This document shows, in pieces, positions 56,134-64,000 of a stretch of 64,000 nt of DNA. Both the position numbers and the translations under genes were made by a program. Source of the stretch: Tritonibacter horizontis (GTDB taxonomy: Bacteria > Pseudomonadota > Alphaproteobacteria > Rhodobacterales > Rhodobacteraceae); assembly GCF_001518015.1 (NCBI RefSeq), contig NZ_LPUY01000077.1, positions 46,493 through 110,492 on the forward strand, written 5' to 3'. The notes beneath the pieces were generated by a model, which saw only the letters and a program-made list of their open reading frames with translations, ran no database searches and had not been told where the DNA came from. Position 1 is the stretch's first letter; every line of letters starts with the position of its first letter.

Positions 56134-56705
56134 TCACTTCGCGACCTGTCGCAAACAGATCGTCGGGTGCTTTGGGATATGGGGCAGGGGGGATGCCGCC
56201 GACAGAGGCATCAGGGGGCGGTCTTTGATGATCCGCTGGCCACAGCAGGCAGCGGCCCGAACACACATTCAGTGCCGATGGCGAAATCGGTGCGATCATA
56301 TGCGGGATCATAAAACAGTCAGAAAACGAGCGGCGACGACACGTCAGAATCGCAAGCGTGGTCACGCTCCAAAAACCACGTGTGACTCTTTAATAACGTT
56401 CGGCGGAACAATCCCGCGAACATGGGGTACTCTCTACGTTTCACTCGGTCCCCGAAACAGGAACGCGACCACTGTGTCGAATATATCTGTGCTTTTGCAT
56501 CTGTGGAAGTGGCGGATAGGGGGAATTTAACGAGGTTTTGCACCGTCAAAGATGAAATTTCGAAGTTTTCCGGAAGGCGGGACAGACGCCTTGGCCAATC
56601 GCTCGCGGCTCTAACTTTAAGTTTGCGAAATATTTGCGCTGCCTTTGCGATGTGGCGCGGCGCTTTTGCATTGACGCCCCTCGCGGTGCAACCCACTCTG
56701 CGGCC

Positions 56706-59555
56706 ATGTCAAAAATGCTTCAGGTCTTTCGATCCCCGCGCCCCTATGACCCTTCGATCGGAGCGGAGGCGGTGCAGGGCTTGGCCCATGTGTCTCCCGA
56801 ATGGCGGGCCCTGTTGACGGGCACCGCCGGGAGCAGCCCCTATCTGAAGGCGCTGATCGAGTCCGAACAGGGCTGGATCGAAGAGGCGCTGAACGATCCG
56901 GTGGCCGCGCGCGAGGCGGTGTTTCAGGCCTGTCGCGCCTGTCCGCCGGACCAGCTGAGATCGGGGTTGCGGCAGGCCAAACGCCGCATCGCGCTGCTGT
57001 CGGCGCTGTGCGATCTGTCTGGTCACTGGTCGTTGATGGAGGTCACCGGCACCTTGACCCGCTTTGGCGATCTGGCGGTCGATCTGGCGCTCAAGGCCGA
57101 AATCGCGGTGCTGCTGCGGCGCAACAAACTGCCGGGCATGAGCGAGGACGACCTGGAGACCGCTGGCGGGCTCTGTGTCTTTGCGATGGGGAAGATGGGC
57201 GCCTTCGAGCTGAACTACAGCTCTGATATCGACTTGATCTGCCTCTTTGACGAGACGCGGTTTGACCGCGAGGATTTCGCCGAGGCCCGCCAGGCGCTGG
57301 TCCGCGCCACCCGCAACATGAGCGCGACGCTCAATGACCGCACCGCGGAGGGCTATGTCTTTCGCACCGATCTGCGGCTGCGCCCCGATCCGGCGGTGAC
57401 CCCGGTGGCGCTGGCGATGGTTGCGGCGGAACGCTACTATGAAAGCCTGGGCCGCACCTGGGAGCGCGCCGCCTATATCAAGGCCCGCGCCGCCGCCGGT
57501 GACATCGCGGCGGGCGAACAGTTCCTCAAGACCCTGACCCCCTTTGTCTGGCGTCGCCATCTCGATTTCGCCGCCATCGAAGACGCCCACAACATGCGCC
57601 TGCGCATCCGCGAGAACAAGGGCACCGGCGGGCCGATCTCGGTTTTGGGCCATGATATGAAACTGGGCCGGGGCGGGATCCGCGAGATCGAGTTTTTCAC
57701 CCAGACCCGGCAGCTCATTGCCGGTGGTCGCGACCCCGCGCTGCGTCTGCGCGGCACCATCGAGGGGCTGGCAGCCCTGTCGGCCGCGGAGTGGATCCCG
57801 CAGGAGGTCGCCGAGACCCTGTCGCGGCGCTATTGCCAGCACCGCGAGGTCGAACATCGCATCCAGATGATCCACGACGCCCAGACCCACCGAATGCCCT
57901 CGACCGAAGAAGGGCTGGCCCGCGTGGCCTGCCTGATGGACGAGACGCCAGAGCTGTTGGTGGCGACCCTGCGTGACCGGCTGGAAGAGGTGCATCGGCT
58001 GACCGAGGATTTCTTCGCTCCAAGCGGCAGCGCGGCTGCCAAACCCGCAACGCCCGCAGTTCCGGACGGGCTGGACGCGGCGGTGATTGCCCGCTGGCCG
58101 ACCTATCCGGCATTGCGGTCGGACCGGGGGGCGCGGATTTTTGAGCGGTTGCAACCCGAACTGTTGGGCCGCCTGTCGCGGGCGGCCAACCCGGGCGAGG
58201 CGCTGTTGGCGCTGGATGGGTTTCTGGCCGGCATGCCGGCAGGAGTTCAGCTGTTTTCACTGTTTGAGGCCAATCCCCAGCTGATTGATCTGCTGGTCGA
58301 TATCGTCGGCACCTCGCCGGCGCTGGCGGAATACCTGTCGCGCAATGCATCGGTGTTCGATGCGGTGCTGGATGGCGGGTTCTTTGCGCCCTGGCCGGGT
58401 CGGGCGGCGCTGATCGACGACCTGAACAAGGCGTTGCAGGCCGAAGACGATTACGAGCGGCAACTGGACCTGACCCGAAGCTGGCATCGGGAATGGCATT
58501 TTCGCATTGGTGTGCACCACCTGCGCGGCCTGATCGACGCCAGCGATGCGGGCCAGCACTACGGGGATCTGGCCGATGCGGTCATCACCGGTCTTTTGCC
58601 ACGGGTGGCAGCGCAGTTTGCGGCCAAACACGGCCCGATGCCGGGGCGCGGCTGCGTGATCCTCGGCATGGGCTCTCTCGGCGCGGCGCAGTTGACGGCG
58701 ACCTCTGACCTCGACCTGGTGGTGATCTATGACCCGGAGGCGGCCGAAACCTCCGATGGCAAGCGCCCATTGGCGGTGCGTCCTTATTATGCGCGGCTCA
58801 CCCAGGCGATTGTCACGGCGCTGACAGCGCCGATGGCGCAGGGCCGACTGTACGAGGTCGACATGCGGCTGCGCCCCTCTGGCAGCCAGGGACCGGTGGC
58901 GACCAGCTGGGCCAGTTTCACCCAGTATCAACAAAAGGACGCCTGGGTCTGGGAACATCTCGCCCTGACCCGGGCCCGCCCGATTGCGGGCGACGAGGCG
59001 CTGGCGGCGGATGTCACCGCCTTTTGCGACGGGCTGCTGCAACGCCCGCGTGACCGGGCCGAGGTTCTGGCCGAGGTGGCGCAGATGCGCCGCCGCCTTG
59101 CCGCCGCCAAGATCCCCGAAAGTTGCTGGGACGCCAAGACCGGTCCGGGCCGCATGCTGGACATCGAACTTCTGGCGCAGGCCGGTATGCTGCTGGCGGA
59201 CAAGGCCCATCAAAGCGGCGCCGCCCGCCACCGCGCCCCCGCCGGGTTGGCTGCCGGTGTCGCCATTGGCATTCTGGATGACGCGGATGCACAGACCCTG
59301 CAGCAGGCCTATGCGCTATTCTGGTCGGTACAAAGCGCGATGCGGTTGATTTCCGGCCGGGCCCCGGCGACAGAGGTGCGCGGCGAAGGCGGCGCGGCCT
59401 TCCTGTTGCGCAGCACCGGCTTCGACCGTATTGGCCGTCTGCAACAGGCCCTGGAAGAGGCCTATCAGACCTGCGCCAACCGTATCGACGCCTGCCTGGC
59501 GGGGGCGCCGGGACATGCAGACAAAGGAGACCGCGATGACGACCGCAGCGGATGA
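56706..59555 (+). CDS. glnE: Glutamine synthetase adenylyltransferase/adenylyl-removing enzyme
   Basis: 949 residues from ATG 56706. Two nucleotidyltransferase domains are seen, each with the GS...DxD signature: ELNYSSDIDLICLFD (about 170-185) for adenylyl removal and AAQLTATSDLDLVVIYD (about 660-676) for adenylylation. Each is followed by a helical domain. Between them lies the segment LGHDMKLGRGGIREIEFFTQ, which is highly conserved in GlnE. It adds AMP to glutamine synthetase under nitrogen excess and removes it under limitation, directed by PII proteins. The start is set by the first Met after which the family match begins; no strong ribosome binding site is seen. Confidence 0.95.
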   Translation: MSKMLQVFRSPRPYDPSIGAEAVQGLAHVSPEWRALLTGTAGSSPYLKALIESEQGWIEEALNDPVAAREAVFQACRACPPDQLRSGLRQAKRRIALLSALCDLSGHWSLMEVTGTLTRFGDLAVDLALKAEIAVLLRRNKLPGMSEDDLETAGGLCVFAMGKMGAFELNYSSDIDLICLFDETRFDREDFAEARQALVRATRNMSATLNDRTAEGYVFRTDLRLRPDPAVTPVALAMVAAERYYESLGRTWERAAYIKARAAAGDIAAGEQFLKTLTPFVWRRHLDFAAIEDAHNMRLRIRENKGTGGPISVLGHDMKLGRGGIREIEFFTQTRQLIAGGRDPALRLRGTIEGLAALSAAEWIPQEVAETLSRRYCQHREVEHRIQMIHDAQTHRMPSTEEGLARVACLMDETPELLVATLRDRLEEVHRLTEDFFAPSGSAAAKPATPAVPDGLDAAVIARWPTYPALRSDRGARIFERLQPELLGRLSRAANPGEALLALDGFLAGMPAGVQLFSLFEANPQLIDLLVDIVGTSPALAEYLSRNASVFDAVLDGGFFAPWPGRAALIDDLNKALQAEDDYERQLDLTRSWHREWHFRIGVHHLRGLIDASDAGQHYGDLADAVITGLLPRVAAQFAAKHGPMPGRGCVILGMGSLGAAQLTATSDLDLVVIYDPEAAETSDGKRPLAVRPYYARLTQAIVTALTAPMAQGRLYEVDMRLRPSGSQGPVATSWASFTQYQQKDAWVWEHLALTRARPIAGDEALAADVTAFCDGLLQRPRDRAEVLAEVAQMRRRLAAAKIPESCWDAKTGPGRMLDIELLAQAGMLLADKAHQSGAARHRAPAGLAAGVAIGILDDADAQTLQQAYALFWSVQSAMRLISGRAPATEVRGEGGAAFLLRSTGFDRIGRLQQALEEAYQTCANRIDACLAGAPGHADKGDRDDDRSG

Positions 59556-59826
59556 ACCGGCGGTTTCACAGTTCGACCCCAAGGGGCTGATCCGGGAATC
59601 CTACCGGATCGCGGGCATCGACGCGAGCCAGTGCCGCAGCATTTTCCTGGACTGGGCGCTGTCGATGCCGATGGAGGTGGATATGCAGGCGGCCCTGTCG
59701 GCCCTGCTGGATCACTACGGCAGCGCCCAGGACACGCACCCGATGACAGCGGTGCTGCGCGAAGGGCTGGTCAGCGACCAGCGGCCCAAACGGCGGGGCG
59801 GCTGGCGGTCGCGTCCGCGCAGCTAA
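59536..59826 (+). CDS. Small conserved-looking protein overlapping the glnE 3' end
   Basis: 96 residues from ATG 59536, with AAAGGAG 6 nt upstream, which lies inside the glnE frame. The 20-bp overlap makes translational coupling likely. Sequence: an acidic N terminus, a helical centre (QFDPKGLIRESYRIAGIDASQC in part and DMQAALSALLDHYGS) and a basic C terminus (RPKRRGGWRSRPRS). No membrane segment or known motif. I do not recognise the family; its link to nitrogen control is only by position. Confidence 0.75.
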   Translation: MTTAADEPAVSQFDPKGLIRESYRIAGIDASQCRSIFLDWALSMPMEVDMQAALSALLDHYGSAQDTHPMTAVLREGLVSDQRPKRRGGWRSRPRS

Positions 59827-60070
59827 CGGCGCGCATTGGCCCTGTACACGCCAGCCCTGCGTCCCTCAGGTCCGGATCCCTCAGTCCCCCATCCCTCCGT
59901 CCTCTGCCCCTCAGACCCGCACCCCTGTGCCTTGCGTGCGGTGTCCTTCATGCCTTTGCCTTGCCGCAAACAAGGTTAACAACTCCTTAAAATGGCCCGT
60001 TCTGGTCGGATTTCCGCCCCGTTTTCCCGGCAAAACGGAGCCACGGACAGTCATGTGAAGGAGGCACCCG

Positions 60071-60721
60071 ATGACATTCGCTCGGCTCGCTATTGGTTTT
60101 GGTTTGGGCTTGTCGGTCATGGCCTGCGGCTCTGTCGACCTGCCCACGCGCAATGCACAGCTGGAACCGCTGGTCAATGTGATCCCGGTGATCGGCACCT
60201 TTCCCGCCCCGGCCGTGACCGTCACCGGCGTTGACGTGGTGGTGCCGCGTAGCCTGCAGGTTTTCGAGGCGGATCGTTTCCTGCCGGCCGGGGATATTGT
60301 CTGGCGCGAGGACCCCGACGGAGACCGCCACGAACAGGTGCGCGCCATCGTCGCCGACGGCATGACGCGCGGGGTGGCCGGGCTGAGCGGTCCGGTCGAT
60401 GCCCGGCTTCAGGTGCAGGTCGCCCGCTTTCACGCGCTGACCGACAAGGCGCGGTCGACCACAGGCGGCGTGCACAGCGTGTCTTTTGATATGCAATTGG
60501 TGGAGGCGGCGACCGGTCTGCCGCTGACCGACATGCGCCGGGTCGATGCGGACCTCAAGGGTCTGGGCGGTCAGGCCGCCGTCCGGGCCATGGCCCGGGG
60601 ACAGACCCAGAAGGCCCGCATTACCGACCATCTGGCACAGGTGATCCGGCAGGTTCTGCTGAACCCGGATGCCTATCGCGCGGCGCGTCTGGACCAGCTG
60701 GAGACCTTTGACGACAGCTGA
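60071..60721 (+). CDS. Predicted lipoprotein of unknown function
   Basis: 216 residues. The N terminus MTFARLAIGFGLGLSVMAC has a lipobox VMAC with Cys19 as the lipidated residue, followed by GSVD, so Asp is not at position 2 and sorting to the outer membrane is likely. The body has alternating beta-type segments (VTVTGVDVVVPRS, LQVQVARFHALTD, VSFDMQLVEAATG) and ends in an amphipathic helix. The ribosome binding site GAAGGAGG lies about 6 nt before the ATG. This resembles a family seen in Rhodobacteraceae without a known role. It stands alone. Confidence 0.8.
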   Translation: MTFARLAIGFGLGLSVMACGSVDLPTRNAQLEPLVNVIPVIGTFPAPAVTVTGVDVVVPRSLQVFEADRFLPAGDIVWREDPDGDRHEQVRAIVADGMTRGVAGLSGPVDARLQVQVARFHALTDKARSTTGGVHSVSFDMQLVEAATGLPLTDMRRVDADLKGLGGQAAVRAMARGQTQKARITDHLAQVIRQVLLNPDAYRAARLDQLETFDDS

Positions 60722-60945
60722 CACCGCAGCCTCGGTCCCGGCCTGGAGCCGGCGGTCACAGCGCGCTGGATCCGCTTTGGACTTGCTCCGGGGCGGGCTC
60801 GGATCAGCCTCTGGGCGCATTGGCGGGTGGTACAGCGCAAACGTAGGGGGCGGCCGCGCAAAACACCGCAAAGAAAGCGCCGCGTCGGGGGCGCGCCGCG
60901 TTTTTCCATCTTGGGCATTGGCGCGGGGCAGGCTATGTGCAGGGC

Positions 60946-62181
60946 ATGACAGATCATGCTCACGCCCCCGACCCGACGCCCGCACCGCTGCCGCGCCCGC
61001 GCGTCAAGATGAAACCCAAGTCGAATGCCCGCGCCCTGCGCCATGGGTTTCCCTGGGTCTATGCCAATGAACTGGTGACCGACCGCCGCACCCGCAACCT
61101 CGCCCCCGGCAGCCTTGCGGTGCTGGAAGACGAGGCCGGGCGGGCGCTGGGGCTGGTGGCCATGAACACCGCGAGCAAGATCATTGCCCGGATGCTGGAC
61201 CGCGACCCCGACGCCCAGATTGATCACGCCTGGTTCGTGGCCCGCCTGTCGCAGGCGCAGGCCCTGCGGGCGCAGCTCTATGATGCCCCGGCCTACCGGC
61301 TGGTCCATGCTGAGGCCGACGGCCTGCCGGGCGTGATCATCGACCGCTTTGGCGATACCTGCGTGGTGCAGCCCAATGCGGCCTGGGCCGAAGTGCATCT
61401 GGAACTGCTGACGAACGCGCTGGCCGAGGTCACCGGCTGTCAGGTGATCCTGAAAAACGCCTCCGGTCGCACCCGGGCGCTCGATGGGCTCGACGATCAG
61501 AGCGCGGTTCTGAAAGGCAGCGCCCCGACGGCGCCGGTGCCCGTGGTGATGAACGGCGCGACCTATATGGCGGATCTGACCGGCGGTCAGAAAACCGGCC
61601 TGTTTTATGACCAGCGGGACAATCAGGCCTTTGCCGCGCGTCTTGTGGCGCCGGGGGCCCGGGTGCTGGATGTGTTTTCCCATGTCGGAGGCTTTGGCCT
61701 GGCGATGCTGGCCGCCGGCGCCGGGCATGCCACCTGCGTCGACGGATCGGCGCCCGCGCTGGAGCTGGCACAGGCCGGCGCCGACGCTTCAGGCTTCGCA
61801 GATCGGTTTGCCGCCCGGCAGGGCGATGCCTTTGACGTGCTGACGGCCCTCGGTGAGGAGGGCGCGCAATTTGACGTGGTGATCTGTGATCCACCGGCCT
61901 TTGCACCGTCGAAACAGGCACTGGAGGCTGGCCTGCGCGCCTATGAGCGGGTGGCGAAACTGGCCGCCCCTCTGGTCAGACCCGGTGGCTATCTGGGCCT
62001 GTGTTCCTGCTCCCATGCGGCGGATCTGACCCGGTTCCGCAACGCCTCGGCGCGGGGCATCGGCAAGGGCGGGCGTCGGGCGCAGCTCTTGCATACTGGG
62101 TCGGCGGGGGCGGATCATCCGCAATTGCCGCAACTGGCGGAAAGCGGCTATCTGAAGTCCGTTTTCTTCCGGCTGGACTGA
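60946..62181 (+). CDS. RlmI-like 23S rRNA cytosine-5 methyltransferase (PUA + SAM domain)
   Basis: 411 residues from ATG 60946 (a GTG three codons upstream is possible). The PUA domain is at about 10-85 (RHGFPWVYANELVTDRRTRNL in part). The EEHEE-like domain follows, with AEADGLPGVIIDRFGD. The methyltransferase has the SAM loop VLDVFSHVGGFGLAML, then VICDPPAF as the motif IV catalytic region and GLCSCSH, where the usual catalytic Cys pair is found. COG1092 proteins methylate 23S rRNA in E. coli (RlmI, C1962) or other sites, so the exact target is unproven. The PIN gene starts 14 bp after the stop. Confidence 0.88.
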   Translation: MTDHAHAPDPTPAPLPRPRVKMKPKSNARALRHGFPWVYANELVTDRRTRNLAPGSLAVLEDEAGRALGLVAMNTASKIIARMLDRDPDAQIDHAWFVARLSQAQALRAQLYDAPAYRLVHAEADGLPGVIIDRFGDTCVVQPNAAWAEVHLELLTNALAEVTGCQVILKNASGRTRALDGLDDQSAVLKGSAPTAPVPVVMNGATYMADLTGGQKTGLFYDQRDNQAFAARLVAPGARVLDVFSHVGGFGLAMLAAGAGHATCVDGSAPALELAQAGADASGFADRFAARQGDAFDVLTALGEEGAQFDVVICDPPAFAPSKQALEAGLRAYERVAKLAAPLVRPGGYLGLCSCSHAADLTRFRNASARGIGKGGRRAQLLHTGSAGADHPQLPQLAESGYLKSVFFRLD

Positions 62182-62195
62182 GCGCGCCCCGGCCG

Positions 62196-62741
62196 ATGAA
62201 GCTGCTGCTGGACACATGTGTGCTCTATCCAACAGTGATGCGGGAAATGCTGCTGGGGGCTGCTGCCCTTGGCCATTTCACGCCGCTGTGGTCAGACCGT
62301 ATTCTGGGCGAATGGGCCCGCGCGGCGCTCAAGCTGGGGCCGGCCGGCGCGGCGCAGGCCGAGGCGGAGATCGCCCTGCTGCGGGCCGCCTGGCCGGGAG
62401 CCGTGGTTGCGCCCCATGCCGGTCTCAGCGCGCGGCTGTGGCTGCCCGATCCCAATGACATCCATGTTCTGGCCGCCGCTGTCAGCGGCCATGCGGATGC
62501 GATTGTCACGCTGAATGCCAAGGATTTTCCCCGCAACCTGCTGTCTGAGGAAGGCCTTGACCGTTTGGGGCCGGATCAGCTGCTCTACGAGATCTGGTTG
62601 AAGGATCGCGACGGGATGGCTGCGCTCGCGGACAAAGTACTGGCCGAGGCCAACCGCCTGTCCGGGCAAGGCTGGGAGATGCGGCCGCTGTTGAAAAAGG
62701 CGCGCCTGCCACGGATTGCCAAGGCGCTTGCCCGCCCCTAA
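62196..62741 (+). CDS. PIN-domain protein (possible ribonuclease)
   Basis: 181 residues from ATG 62196. The N-terminal MKLLLDTCVLYP carries the first PIN Asp (Asp6). A conserved Glu follows near ILGEWARAALK, the third acidic residue is in WLPDPNDIHVLAAAV, and a fourth in IVTLNAKDFP, so the nuclease site is complete. The C-terminal 60 residues extend beyond a typical VapC of about 130. No antitoxin gene lies before it; it follows an rRNA methyltransferase by 14 bp, so a role in RNA processing is as likely as toxicity. A 7-bp repeat array starts 5 bp after the stop. Confidence 0.85.
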   Translation: MKLLLDTCVLYPTVMREMLLGAAALGHFTPLWSDRILGEWARAALKLGPAGAAQAEAEIALLRAAWPGAVVAPHAGLSARLWLPDPNDIHVLAAAVSGHADAIVTLNAKDFPRNLLSEEGLDRLGPDQLLYEIWLKDRDGMAALADKVLAEANRLSGQGWEMRPLLKKARLPRIAKALARP

Positions 62742-62746
62742 CCGCT

Positions 62747-62781
62747 CGGACTGCGGACTGCGGACTGCGGACTGCGGACTG
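62747..62781. repeat. Five perfect CGGACTG heptamers after the PIN gene
   Basis: Five head-to-tail copies of CGGACTG, then a partial sixth (CGGCTTG). The array lies 5 bp after the PIN stop, in the 114-bp gap before the convergent monooxygenase gene. A 7-bp unit that does not fit codons would be a frame-changing site in a gene, but here it is non-coding. Copy number is likely to vary between strains. Confidence 0.9.
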
Positions 62782-62855
62782 CGGCTTGGGGCACTGGGGC
62801 GGCCCAACCCCCCCCGCGCGACGCAAATTGCGGCGCGCCCTTTTTCAGCGATGCT

Positions 62856-63899
62856 TCAGGCGGCACCGTCGCTGCGGCCCGGCCTTTGATCGGGCATGGT
62901 CTCGGGAGGAAGCGGCAGATCTCGCAGGATCCCGGCGGCGATTTCAAAGGAGCGCAGCCGCGCGTGGTGATCGTGGATCTGGCCGGTCAGGATCAGCTCG
63001 TCCGGCTGATATGTCCGGATCAGCCGGCTCAGATCGGCGCGAACCGTCGCCGGGCTGCCGGTGGCGGAAATGGTCAGCGCCTGATTGACCCCGGCGAGGA
63101 TCTCCGGGCTCAGCACCTCGTGAATATCCTCGACCGGCGCGGGCAGTTTGCCGGGGGTGCCCAGACGCAACCGGGCAAAGGCCTGCTGCATGGTGGTGCG
63201 CAGGCGCTGGCCTTCGGCGTCGGTTTCGGCGGCAAAGACATTGATCGCCAGCATCACATGCGGTTTGTCCAGATGCGGCGAGGGGCGGAACTGGCGCCTG
63301 TAAACCTCCAGCGCCTGATCCAGCGCCTGGGGCGCGAAGTGGCTGGCAAAGGCGTAGGGCAGGCCGAGCATCGCCGCCAGCTGGGCCCCATACAGGCTGG
63401 AGCCAAGCATCCAGACCGGCACCTCGGTGCCCTCGCCGGGAATGGCGCGCAGGGCGCTGTTGGCGCCGCGCGGGCCGAGAAAGGCGATCAGCTCCTGCAC
63501 GTCTTCGGGAAAGCGGTCGCCGGAGCTTTCAAGCCCCCGGCGCATGGCCCGCATCGCCGCCATATCCGTTCCCGGTGCGCGCCCGAGACCGAGGTCGATG
63601 CGGGGGCCGTGGAGTTCCGCCAATGTGCCAAAGGCCTCGGCCACCATATAGGGCGCGTGGTTCGGCAGCATGATGCCGCCAGCGCCGACCCGCAGCGTGG
63701 TGGTGGCATTCGCGATATGGCCGATCATCACCGCGGTGGCGGCGCTGGCAATGCCGGGCATGTTGTGATGCTCTGCCAGCCAGAAGCGATGATAGCCCCA
63801 GCGCTCGGCCTGCTGCGCCAGGTCGGCACTGTTCTTCAGCGCATGCGCCGTGGTGGTGCCTTCGGGCACCGGGGCAAGATCGAGGACGGAATAGCGCAT
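62856..63899 (-). CDS. LLM-class flavin-dependent oxidoreductase (luciferase-like monooxygenase)
   Basis: 347 residues. The bacterial-luciferase TIM barrel is clear: [19 protein letters not shown] at the start, [18 protein letters not shown], then [16 protein letters not shown] and [16 protein letters not shown] segments ([16 protein letters not shown] in part). This is the MsnO8/YhbW-like group that uses FMNH2 and oxygen. The substrate is not known. The C terminus ([20 protein letters not shown]) is typical of the group. An inverted repeat lies upstream near the right edge. It is convergent with the PIN gene. Confidence 0.9.
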   Translation of the reverse strand: MRYSVLDLAPVPEGTTTAHALKNSADLAQQAERWGYHRFWLAEHHNMPGIASAATAVMIGHIANATTTLRVGAGGIMLPNHAPYMVAEAFGTLAELHGPRIDLGLGRAPGTDMAAMRAMRRGLESSGDRFPEDVQELIAFLGPRGANSALRAIPGEGTEVPVWMLGSSLYGAQLAAMLGLPYAFASHFAPQALDQALEVYRRQFRPSPHLDKPHVMLAINVFAAETDAEGQRLRTTMQQAFARLRLGTPGKLPAPVEDIHEVLSPEILAGVNQALTISATGSPATVRADLSRLIRTYQPDELILTGQIHDHHARLRSFEIAAGILRDLPLPPETMPDQRPGRSDGAA

Positions 63900-63947
63900 G
63901 TCGGAACCTTCTCATTGCGGGAAGGTTGACATAAGCCCGCCGAGCGC

Positions 63948-63997
63948 CGCCTGCAAGGGGCGGGCGCGGCAGAAATGGCTCTCGCCCCTTGCAGGCG
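63948..63997. repeat. 15-bp perfect inverted repeat at the right edge of the window
   Basis: CGCCTGCAAGGGGCG (63948-63962) and its complement CGCCCCTTGCAGGCG (63983-63997) are separated by 20 bp. It lies 49 bp upstream of the monooxygenase start. Without the sequence beyond the edge it cannot be said whether it ends a neighbour's transcript or is an operator. Confidence 0.6.
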
Positions 63998-64000
63998 ACG

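Larger units (their letters stand above)
56019..56705. other. Long non-coding region between the DUF2852 gene and glnE
   Basis: 687 bp. Near the left end are two dyads at 56057 and 56115, listed separately. From 56134 to 56705 I find no gene: short frames there have no ribosome binding site or protein-like composition. The DNA at about 56380-56640 is less GC-rich than the genes around it. Confidence 0.55.

Noticed and set aside
56105..56365. An 86-codon minus-strand frame in the DUF2852-glnE gap
   Set aside because: No ribosome binding site, Pro/Cys-rich unnatural composition, and it overlaps dyad 2.
56709..58154. A 481-codon minus-strand frame opposite glnE
   Set aside because: Shadow frame; no ribosome binding site and no family resemblance.
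62196..62741. VapBC-type toxin-antitoxin pair
   Set aside because: The PIN gene has no small antitoxin gene before it; the upstream gene is an rRNA methyltransferase.

Overview
The window comes from an alphaproteobacterium of the Rhodobacteraceae (Roseobacter group is my best guess). This rests on gene content and order: a 407-codon hemA of the Rhodobacter type behind a candidate Fnr box, TRAP transporters with their own two-component systems, rodZ next to ispG, DUF2852, Bpt rather than Ate/Aat, and a high GC content throughout. It is almost entirely chromosomal housekeeping. I see no insertion sequence, prophage, CRISPR array or rRNA.

Layout. 1-967 is the N-terminal part of a cytochrome P450 that runs off the left edge. 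1029-7421 is a complete C4-dicarboxylate TRAP system, dctBD followed by dctPQM. Its DctD has lost the sigma-54-contacting loop, and two 18-bp dyads lie between dctD and dctP. 7505-12012 (minus strand) holds tpiA, an A-type Fe-S carrier, sufT, nfeD/qmcA and a RimB-RimK fusion. 12083-18326 holds tgt, lon, a Leu/Phe/Val-type dehydrogenase with a divergent Lrp regulator, and an unusual HU-like protein. 18340-22550 is a glycosyltransferase/membrane-fusion pair (beta-glucan synthase type) enclosed by two tRNA-Val genes in opposite orientation. 22641-27106 carries a phosphatase, a QxD-type DNA glycosylase homologue, two near-identical tRNA-Asp genes, a thioesterase and an M20 dipeptidase. 27571-40168 is hemA followed by envelope and isoprenoid genes (rodZ, ispG, scsC-like dsbA, M48 protease, aminotransferase, amiC, mrcA) and prfB.

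40397-46106 holds an amidase, an XRE regulator, an unknown cold-shock-like protein and ilvBN. In front of ilvB I read a promoter, a 15-residue leader peptide rich in Leu/Val/Ile codons and a terminator, which is a classical attenuator layout. 46429-53474 is a second TRAP system of the Tat-exported alpha-keto-acid type with unusually large membrane subunits and a divergent sensor/LuxR-type regulator pair. 53635-63899 holds a glyoxalase-fold protein, bpt, RDD and DUF2852 membrane proteins, glnE, a lipoprotein, an rRNA methyltransferase, a PIN protein and a luciferase-like monooxygenase.

The most interesting signals are regulatory: the GAFTGA-less DctD with its dyads, the ilvB attenuator, the candidate Fnr/RegA/Irr-like sites before hemA, the paired ATGTAAA-N5-TTTACAT dyads before the DUF2852 gene, and several perfect palindromes in intergenic regions. 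The GT2/HlyD pair flanked by inverted tRNA-Val genes and the enlarged TRAP subunits are the most interesting coding signals. Functions are assigned from motifs and family knowledge; no database search was possible.
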